Origin: Nocardia sp. alder85J
Lineage (GTDB): Bacteria > Actinomycetota > Actinomycetes > Mycobacteriales > Mycobacteriaceae
DNA length: 64,000 nucleotides
Assembly: GCF_020176955.2 (NCBI RefSeq)
Contig: NZ_JAIUCZ020000008.1
Span: 1 to 64,000 of the forward strand
Direction of reading: 5' to 3'
Both the position numbers and the translations under genes were made by a program. Below are positions 58,202 to 64,000 of this stretch, piece by piece; within the stretch, counting starts at the first letter, position 1; each line of letters starts with the position of its first letter. The notes below the pieces were generated by a model. The model saw nothing but the letters and a program-made list of their open reading frames with translations, had not been told where the DNA came from and made no database searches.

Positions 58202-59098
58202 ATGGATCTGGACCTGCGTAAACTGCGCTACTTCGTCGCCGTGGCCGACCGGTTGCACTTCGGCCGTGCCGCCGACGACCTCCACATCGCCCAGCCGGTG
58301 CTCAGCAGGCAGATCCGCGCACTCGAGCACGACCTCGGAGCGGCTCTGCTGACGAGGGACAGCCACGGAGTGACCTTGACCGACGCCGGCGAGCAGCTAC
58401 TGGCCGACGCCGGCCCGTTGCTGGCCTCCGCCGACGCGGCCCGCCGTCGGGTGACCCTCGCCGCCCGCGGCGGCCGGCGACTCATGGTCGGCTTCCGGGC
58501 CGGCATCGCGGTCGCCCCGGCGATCCAACAGTTCGCCGACCAGCACCCGGACGTGGTCGTGGACGTGCAACGGATCGAAGGCGACGATCAGGCCACGAGG
58601 CTGCTCGACGGCCGCATCGACATCGGCTACGTACGGCTGCCCATCGATGAGACCGGGCTGCGCGTGATCCCGGTGTACACCGAGCCACGGGTAGCGGTCC
58701 TGCCCACCGGCCACCGGTTGGCCGGCAAGCAACAGATCACCGAAGCCGACCTGGCGGGCGAGCCTCTGTTGTGGGACTCCGACTCGAGCACACAGCCCAC
58801 GCGCCGCACGCATCCCAATGCCGGGTATCTGGTGCGCGGGGTGGACGAGACGCTCGAGCACGTCGCGGCCGGCCGCGGCATCTCGTTCCTGGCGCGTTCG
58901 GCAACCGTGTTCTACTCGCACCCGAACATCAGCTACGTACCCGTCTCGGACGTCGCGCCCGACCAGGTGTGCCTGGCCGTGGTGGCATCGCGCACCTCGC
59001 CGGTGCTCGACGACTTCGTCGCCGCAGCCCAAGCCACGGCCGCGATCACAGCAGAGTGTGGCAACTATGAGATGTGGCAGCGTCAAGGCATGCGATAA
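58202..59098 (+). CDS. LysR-family transcriptional regulator
   Basis: 298 residues from ATG 58202 with AAGGAGG upstream. HTH: LRKLRYFVAVADRLHFGRAA, then HIAQPVLSRQIRALEHDLG. The effector domain is two alpha/beta subdomains (GRRLMVGFRAGIAVAPAIQQ; GRIDIGYVRLPIDETGLRVI; VRGVDETLEHVAAGRGISFL). Divergent from the small reductase gene, the standard layout for a LysR activator of the neighbouring operon (reductase, SDR fusion, maybe the LLM enzyme). Inducer unknown. Confidence 0.92.
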   Translation: MDLDLRKLRYFVAVADRLHFGRAADDLHIAQPVLSRQIRALEHDLGAALLTRDSHGVTLTDAGEQLLADAGPLLASADAARRRVTLAARGGRRLMVGFRAGIAVAPAIQQFADQHPDVVVDVQRIEGDDQATRLLDGRIDIGYVRLPIDETGLRVIPVYTEPRVAVLPTGHRLAGKQQITEADLAGEPLLWDSDSSTQPTRRTHPNAGYLVRGVDETLEHVAAGRGISFLARSATVFYSHPNISYVPVSDVAPDQVCLAVVASRTSPVLDDFVAAAQATAAITAECGNYEMWQRQGMR

Positions 59099-59357
59099 GA
59101 CATCTACGAGGCCGCCGCGGGCCGATCCTCGCCCGTGAAGAGTCGGCTCGCGCCAACGCCGTCTACGACACCGCCCAGCAGAGCTGAACCGCCGGTCGCA
59201 GACATTCAGGCATCCGAGGTTGCCGGCGCGGCGCGTGGTACCCGCTCCCCGCAGCCGAACGCCTCGTCGGATCCCGCATCGCACGAGCAGTCAGCACCTC
59301 GGCCTGACACCACCCGCGCGTGACGCCGGTCGAGACGGCGCAGACCGGGCGAAACGA

Positions 59358-60075
59358 TTACGCGCCGAGCGGCTGCGGCAGTCGATCCACGGCGCCGATG
59401 GCGTTGGTGACGAAATGGAGTCGCCGTTGCCGCGGATCGGTCAGGGCCGGGACCAGCAGGGTCGGCATTCCGATATCGATGGCGACGCCGTCGCGAGAGG
59501 CACGGTCGCCCACCATGAGGGTTTGCCCGGCGCTGGTCCCGAGCAGATCGAGCGCCAGGCGGAATATGGCGGGGTCGGGTTTCTGTATACCGTGCTCGCT
59601 GGACAAAATGAATTCATCGATCGAGTCGAGCAAATGCGCTTCCTCGAACATCGGCCTGATATCGAAATGAATATTGCTGAGGACGCCGATCTTGCATCCC
59701 CTGTCGATCAGGGTGGCAACAGTGGCGGCGGCGTCGACGGCGAACTGGTTGTAGGACGGATCCGAATCCACCTCGAAGAGCGCGTCCGCCAGCCGGTCGT
59801 CCAGATCGGCATCCGCGAAGACCGTGTAATAGGTCTCGCGGTGCCGGGCATAACTGGTATTGCCCAGCGGTGACTGGAGACGATTGGGCTGACCCGCCGC
59901 TTTCCGAATGGTCTCCAAGCAGCGCGGAAACAGCTCGATCACCGCACTCGCGGTCGGCTCGGCGCAATGCCTCGCGCGCCCAGCCCTGGGGGGTGAGTTC
60001 CGAAACCAGAGTGCCGCGCCAGTCGAAAACGATCGCTCGGATCGGACTGGGACTCGGATCGTTTATCGTAGGCAT
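59358..60075 (-). pseudogene. HAD-superfamily hydrolase, frameshifted, with atypical motif I
   Basis: From ATG 60075 the frame gives PIRAIVFDWRGTLVSELTPQ and then drifts out of frame near 59965. The other frame continues ASAVIELFPRCLETIRKAAG and LSNIHFDIRPMFEEAHLLDS (motif II Ser), EHGIQKPDPAIFRLALDLLG (motif III Lys) and TLMVGDRASRDGVAIDIGMP (motif IV Asp pair) to the stop at 59358. Motif I reads DWRGT where D-x-D-x-T is usual, so the acid/base Asp is Arg. All other motifs survive, so the frameshift may be recent or a sequencing error. Confidence 0.7.
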
Positions 60076-60086
60076 GACTGTGAAGA

Positions 60087-60551
60087 TTACGGGTAACTGT
60101 GACCGGAACAAGGCCGAGCCCGGGAAGACGCCGGAACATCGAATATCGACCGTTTGGTCGAGCTCGACGGCGCGCTACACGAGAGGCTCGGCGGGTACCC
60201 ACTGCCCGGCCCTGCCCCTTCGATGATCTTCCGGCGCCTCATCCCCGCCGTGATCCGGCGGGAACGTCCTACGGCAGCTCCCGGAGCGCGCATCACCCGC
60301 GTGCCCGCGGCGATGACCGCCGTGAACTCCACTTTTCGGTCGGCGACGAATACGGCCGGGAATTCGACCGCCAGGAAGCGCACGATGCGGTCGCGGCCGA
60401 CCAGGTGATTCGTCCCGTGCAGGGCTCGGGCCGTCGCGTTCCCCAGGGGTGCGAGCCATTCGGCGTCGGAGGTGAAGACGGCGGCGATGCGGGCAGGGTC
60501 CTGGGTGGCGAACTCGCGCCAGGCGTGCAGGATCAATTCTCGGCTGTCCAT
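60087..60551 (-). CDS. SnoaL-like (NTF2-fold) protein with aberrant C-terminus
   Basis: 154 residues from ATG 60551. Residues 1-~85 are a good SnoaL start (DSRELILHAWREFATQDPAR, then IAAVFTSDAEWLAPLG and HLVGRDRIVRFLAVEFPAVF). After VIAAGTRVM the sequence becomes Arg/Ser/Pro-rich, without the expected beta-sheet end, so the 3' half is probably replaced or frameshifted. No ribosome site is obvious. It lies between two other damaged genes, consistent with a decaying region. Likely non-functional. Confidence 0.5.
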   Translation of the reverse strand: MDSRELILHAWREFATQDPARIAAVFTSDAEWLAPLGNATARALHGTNHLVGRDRIVRFLAVEFPAVFVADRKVEFTAVIAAGTRVMRAPGAAVGRSRRITAGMRRRKIIEGAGPGSGYPPSLSCSAPSSSTKRSIFDVPASSRARPCSGHSYP

Positions 60552-60821
60552 GCTGCCGATACTCGGTCGTCGGCGGGCGGGAATCACGCCATATTCGGAC
60601 ATGGCCGGATGTGGCCGGTCGATGCGCGGTGTGGCGGCCGTACCGTGGCGATCGCAGGCCGCCGGAGGCATCCGAATTGGTCTGCCGGGCTGTCGATCTC
60701 ATCGCGTCTTCGGCAGCCTGCGCCGGTTCGACCGGGTGATGATCGCGACATTCCGTGCCGCGCCACAGGATTGCGCGCCCGGCGACGGCGCGCCGACCGC
60801 CTCGTCGCCGACGGCGGTCTC

Positions 60822-61256
60822 GTGCTCCGAGTGCCACTGCCCGAGCCGGTGCGGCTGGATCGGCGGCTGTCACACCTCGCCCACGACGCGGTGCCCGGGA
60901 TCGAGAACGCCACGACGACGCACTACCGGCGGACGATATCGGTGGCCGGTGATCCCGGGGTGATCGCGATCGATGCGGACCCCCGCGGTGACGTGCGGCT
61001 GGTTGCGCACCTGCCCCGGCTCGAGGGGCTCATGCACCTGGTGGATCGGGTCCAGCGCCTGCTCGCGGGCCGAGCCTGGGATCCGTTCGAGGCCCGGATC
61101 CGGGCGATCGTGGCGGCCGAGGCCGGCCCGGCGGCGCCGGCCGCCCTCGCCGCCGCCGACCTCCGCGGCATCGGCGTCGGTGCGGCCGGCGCCCGAGCGA
61201 TCCGCGACCAGTGCTCGTCGTGGCCTGCCGGGGCACCGGTTCCGCGCCCGTCGTGA
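60822..61256 (+). pseudogene. AlkA-like DNA-3-methyladenine glycosylase remnant
   Basis: 144 codons from GTG 60822. The N-terminal AlkA domain is recognisable (VPLPEPVRLDRRLSHLAHDA, then VPGIENATTTHYRRTISVAG and VRLVAHLPRLEGLMHLVDRV). It then jumps from DPFEARIRAIV directly to ALAAADLRGIGVGAAGARAI, a later helix of the glycosylase domain. The helix-hairpin-helix and catalytic Asp segment is missing. The open frame upstream of 60822 is shadow. Best read as an internally deleted gene. Confidence 0.55.
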
Positions 61257-61302
61257 TCGCCGGCCGGGCGCCGGCGCGGCGATCGGGACGGGTACCGGCT
61301 GT

Positions 61303-62652
61303 TCAGCGGCCCAGCACGTGCAGGCGGGACAGGTCGAAGGTGCGGCGGGCCAGGTCCGAGATGCGGACGCCGTCGTATCCGGCGACCGCGCTGTGCAGGC
61401 GGTCACGCAGGGGCGTGGTCCAGTGTTCCGGAATCGCGGTGGCGCCCAGCAGGACACCGCACACCGAGCCCGCGGTCGCGGCGGTGCGGCCCGCGGCGCC
61501 GCCGGCCTGGACCGTCAGTCCGACCGTCTCGGTGAAATCTCCGGCGCCCCAGAGGATTCCGATGGATGCCAGGCAGGCGATCGGGATCGCGTGCCCCCAC
61601 GGGTAGTGGTCGTGGCGGGCGTGGGCGGTGGCCGTCGCCTGGGCCCAGCCGACGCCGCGGTCGTGATCGTCGAGTACCTGGGTCAGTGCCACCGCCAGCC
61701 GGGAGTGTTCCGGAATCACCGTCAGCGCGGTGGTCGCCGCGGCCCGGGCGTCGGTGGCGGTGAAGGCGGCGGCGACCAGGGCAGCCGCCCACATCGCGGC
61801 CCAGACGCCGTTGCCGGTGTGCGAGATCGCGGCGTCGCGGGCGGCGAGTTGTGCTGCGGCCGCCGGATCGCCGGGGTACACGTAGCCGTAGATGTCGGCG
61901 CGGGACAACGCACCGGCCCACTCCCGGTAGGGATTACGGCGACGGGCGGTGGCCGGCGGCAGCGCGCCGTCGATGAGATTGCGGTAGGCGACCCGTTCGG
62001 CGGCGACGGTCTGGAGGAACGGCAGTCGTTGCAGCCATTCGGCGGCCGCCTCCGCGGCGGTGAAATCGGTGCCGAACTGTTCCAGCATGTGCAACCCGAG
62101 GACGGGATAGTCCAGATCGTCGTCGCGGGGACAGCCCTCGATCCGGTCGCGGGTGGATTCCGGCCAGCCCCACTGCAATTCGTAGCCCTCCGGCATCGGG
62201 GCGAGCACCGGCACGTAGTCGGTCAGGGGGTAGGCGTCGGCGCGTTCCAGATAGGCGCGGATCCGCTGCGGTGACCAGCGCAGCCCGTTGTCGAGCGGCT
62301 TGCCGAGCGTGCTGCCGACGCATCGGCCCAGCCAGCCGCCGAGGATCCGGTCGTAGAACCGGGCCGGCGGGGCGGGCGGGGCGGTGTCCACGGCCCGGGC
62401 GGCACCGTCGGCGGGGTCCTCGTCGTAGGGCCAGCCGGGATCGCGCACGGACGCCTCGATCCGGTTCAGCAGCCGCCAGCAGTCCGCGGCCCGCGGCGGT
62501 ATCGCCCGCGCGAGATCGCGCACCTCCTCGGCGAAATCGTCGACGTCGTAACCGGATTCCCGGCGTTGCAACCACTCGAAATGCAGCAGTGCCCGCGGGT
62601 CGGCCTCGAGATGCGTGAACCCCGCCGGGTCGATCGAATCCATGACGTTCAC
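61303..62652 (-). CDS. ADP-ribosylglycohydrolase-family protein lacking the second Asp cluster
   Basis: 449 residues from GTG 62652 in a GTGA overlap with the preceding gene; ATG 62643 is possible. ARH fold: FYDRILGGWLGRCVGSTLGK, first metal motif CPRDDDLDYPVLGLHMLEQF, HTGNGVWAAMWAAALVAAAF and ending GATAIPEHWTTPLRDRLHSA. The usual second metal motif (GG-x-DTDSN-x-AT) appears as GGAAGRTAATAGSV, with both Asp residues gone. This suggests loss of hydrolase activity or a binding-only role. Coupled to a small conserved protein upstream. Confidence 0.8.
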   Translation of the reverse strand: MNVMDSIDPAGFTHLEADPRALLHFEWLQRRESGYDVDDFAEEVRDLARAIPPRAADCWRLLNRIEASVRDPGWPYDEDPADGAARAVDTAPPAPPARFYDRILGGWLGRCVGSTLGKPLDNGLRWSPQRIRAYLERADAYPLTDYVPVLAPMPEGYELQWGWPESTRDRIEGCPRDDDLDYPVLGLHMLEQFGTDFTAAEAAAEWLQRLPFLQTVAAERVAYRNLIDGALPPATARRRNPYREWAGALSRADIYGYVYPGDPAAAAQLAARDAAISHTGNGVWAAMWAAALVAAAFTATDARAAATTALTVIPEHSRLAVALTQVLDDHDRGVGWAQATATAHARHDHYPWGHAIPIACLASIGILWGAGDFTETVGLTVQAGGAAGRTAATAGSVCGVLLGATAIPEHWTTPLRDRLHSAVAGYDGVRISDLARRTFDLSRLHVLGR

Positions 62653-63095
62653 GCGACGGTGGTCACCGCCGCGACGACCTCCGACAGCAGTGGTAGTGAT
62701 TCGTCGCGCTGGGGCGCACGCGCCCACCAGCGCCCTTCGTGGGTGTGCCGGCCGAACCCGGTCGGCAGGATGACATTGCCGCGATGCGGTCCGATATCCA
62801 CGCCGTAACGCTCCAGTTGCACAGTGCATTCCAGTTCAGGGTACCCGTCGAAGACCGCCAGGAAGGTGCGACGCGGCGGATTCTCCCGGACCAGAACGGG
62901 TCCGGGAATCCCGCGCACCGTCAATTCACCGAGAATCAACGCGCCCAGCGGTTCCGGGGTGTTCACGGCGGCGATGGAGTCGACCAGGGGGAGCACGACG
63001 TAGCCGGGTGCGGTGACGTGGACCCGCGGCAGCCCGAACAGCGACCGGTAGGCCGCCGCCCAATCCTGTGGTGTTGCAAGCTCTTCCAACCGCAA
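62649..63095 (-). CDS. Small conserved actinobacterial protein, family copy 3
   Basis: 148 residues from TTG 63095, chosen because GGGGAGG lies 7 bases upstream and the length matches copy 1 (149). Motifs: LRLEELATPQDWAAAYRSLF, GYVVLPLVDSIAAVN, RGIPGPVLVRENPPRRTFLA and GNVILPTGFGRHTHEGRWWA. The core matches 12511-12960 closely, including IMLPTGLGRWTREG versus VILPTGFGRHTHEG. The stop overlaps the ADP-ribosylglycohydrolase-like start, so these two are translated together. Function unknown. Confidence 0.65.
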   Translation of the reverse strand: MRLEELATPQDWAAAYRSLFGLPRVHVTAPGYVVLPLVDSIAAVNTPEPLGALILGELTVRGIPGPVLVRENPPRRTFLAVFDGYPELECTVQLERYGVDIGPHRGNVILPTGFGRHTHEGRWWARAPQRDESLPLLSEVVAAVTTVA

Positions 63096-63523
63096 GATCC
63101 AACCTCCCCGGTACAACGCGAAACCGTCGCCGACGTCCGGTATCGGCCGCCGAACCTCTGTGTAAACCCAATTGGGCGGAAACGCGAGGGTTTTCGGTAA
63201 ACCCTTCGAGAATTGTCCCGAACGTGATTGTCCCCCTAGGGATACAGACCGACCGGCCCCCCAGAGATGGCGGTACCCCGGCCTCGGCCGGGGCGCATAA
63301 TGGACGGTCGTCCCAGATCTTCCGGCTGCTCGATTCCGGGTATCCGCTTTCGGCGTGCTCGGAATAGTCACACATACCGCACGAACGCATTCTCATTTTT
63401 CTGATCATCCGTACGCCCGGACGGAAACAATCTCGAATTCCGGTGCCCGCGACCGCCCCGGTTGCGCCGGCCGCCGGGTTACGCTCTGGGCGAGACCTGA
63501 ACTCCCACCGGAGGAGGCGCGTC
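63096..63523. other. Intergenic region with hairpins, probable divergent promoters
   Basis: GAGGGTTTTCGGTAAACCCT near 63187 is an inverted repeat in the likely promoter of the minus-strand unit. CCCCGGCC-TC-GGCCGGGG near 63275 is a tight palindrome. No open frame is convincing. Confidence 0.4.
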
Positions 63524-64000
63524 ATGCCGTGCGATCTCGTGCTCATCGCCTACGACGGATCCGACGACGCCAAACGTGCCGTCGAGTACGCGGGCCGCTT
63601 CCTGGCGTCGACGGCCGCGGTGGTGGTGACCGCCTGGGAACCGATGGTCCGGCAGACGGCGCGGCTGTCCGGCCTGTCCGGACTCGCCCAGCAGGAATGG
63701 CTGGCCGACGACGAGGTGGACGACGTCGGCCACATCGAGGCGCAGCACGTCAATGCGGAGGGTGTGCGGCTGGCCGAACGCGCCGGGCTGCGGCCCCGCG
63801 GCCGGACCGTGGAATGCACCACCACCATCTGGAGCGCCCTCGTCGCGGTCGCCGACGAACTGGACGTCGACATCATCGTGGCCGGCACCCGGGGCAGCAC
63901 CGGGCTGCGGGCCCTGCTGCGTTCGAGTGTGGCGGACGCGGTGCTCAAACATTGCCACCGCCCGATCCTGCTGGTGCCGCCCGCCCGCGCCGGGACGCCC
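63524..64000 (+). CDS. Universal stress protein (UspA family), 3' end outside the window
   Basis: ATG 63524 with GGAGGAGG upstream; 159 codons without a stop to the window edge. Single USP domain: DLVLIAYDGSDDAKRAVEYA at the start, AAVVVTAWEPMVRQTARLSG, and the ATP-binding signature VDIIVAGTRGSTGLRALLRS (G-x2-G-x9-S), then HCHRPILLVPP. The residues seen complete one Usp domain, so either a stop follows shortly or a tail extends further. Such proteins bind ATP or AMP under stress; target unknown. Confidence 0.85.
   Translation, partial: MPCDLVLIAYDGSDDAKRAVEYAGRFLASTAAVVVTAWEPMVRQTARLSGLSGLAQQEWLADDEVDDVGHIEAQHVNAEGVRLAERAGLRPRGRTVECTTTIWSALVAVADELDVDIIVAGTRGSTGLRALLRSSVADAVLKHCHRPILLVPPARAGTP

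Overview
The window is GC-rich actinobacterial DNA that looks like Nocardia or a close relative in the Mycobacteriales. The evidence is very high third-position GC, frequent GTG starts, several apparently leaderless promoters, mycolic-acid-lineage genes (etfD, fadE5, fabG4, fadA2, lpqI-like, DUF4185/GH183-type enzymes) and gene order resembling two blocks of the Mycobacterium tuberculosis chromosome. From memory these are Rv0339c-Rv0337c with Rv0322-Rv0321, and Rv0237-Rv0244c.

Layout. 1-23.3 kb is mostly core: the end of a LuxR-type regulator, a membrane-anchored Hsp70-like protein, two tandem secreted S1 peptidases, a secreted glycine-zipper protein, the membrane ETF oxidoreductase etfD with a repetitive tail, a coupled pair of small secreted Cys proteins, an XRE regulator facing a small conserved protein, alaA, a YibE/F protein, a second Hsp70-like protein, ugd, dcd and tRNA-Gly(CCC). 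23.3-37.7 kb is accessory: remnants of a TniA/TniB-type transposon, a serine resolvase gene split by an IS4-family element, an ECF-sigma/VOC pair, a lipoprotein, and then an island of about 8.8 kb. That island separates a MazF-like toxin (28.4-28.7 kb) from its presumed antitoxin (37.5-37.7 kb) and is bounded by an exact 26-bp direct repeat. It carries an XRE-TPR regulator, a frameshifted SLOG-like gene, an IS1380-family element, and a tightly overlapping operon: radical SAM enzyme, DEDDh exonuclease, P-loop kinase-like protein and about eight small proteins. 37.8-53.5 kb is core lipid and carbohydrate metabolism: two DUF4185 proteins, fadE5, gnd, an ARMT1-like protein, lpqI/nagZ, a TetR regulator, htdX/fabG4 and fadA2. 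53.6-61.3 kb is a second accessory stretch: an IS3-family element with a broken orfB, an LLM oxidoreductase, an SDR-SnoaL fusion, a small reductase with a divergent LysR regulator, and decaying HAD, SnoaL and AlkA genes. The window ends with an ADP-ribosylglycohydrolase-like gene coupled to another copy of the small conserved protein, and a universal stress protein cut by the window edge.

How it works together. A TTACC-N4-GGTAA palindrome lies before etfD and occurs twice before fadE5, which suggests that acyl-CoA dehydrogenation and electron delivery to quinone are co-regulated. A different palindrome (CTTACTCCGGAGTAAG) lies before the tetR gene and between the divergent fabG4-htdX and fadA2 genes, which suggests one local regulon. 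One small protein family occurs three times (12.5, 35.2 and 62.6 kb). The 32.7-37.4 kb operon is the best candidate for an undescribed system.
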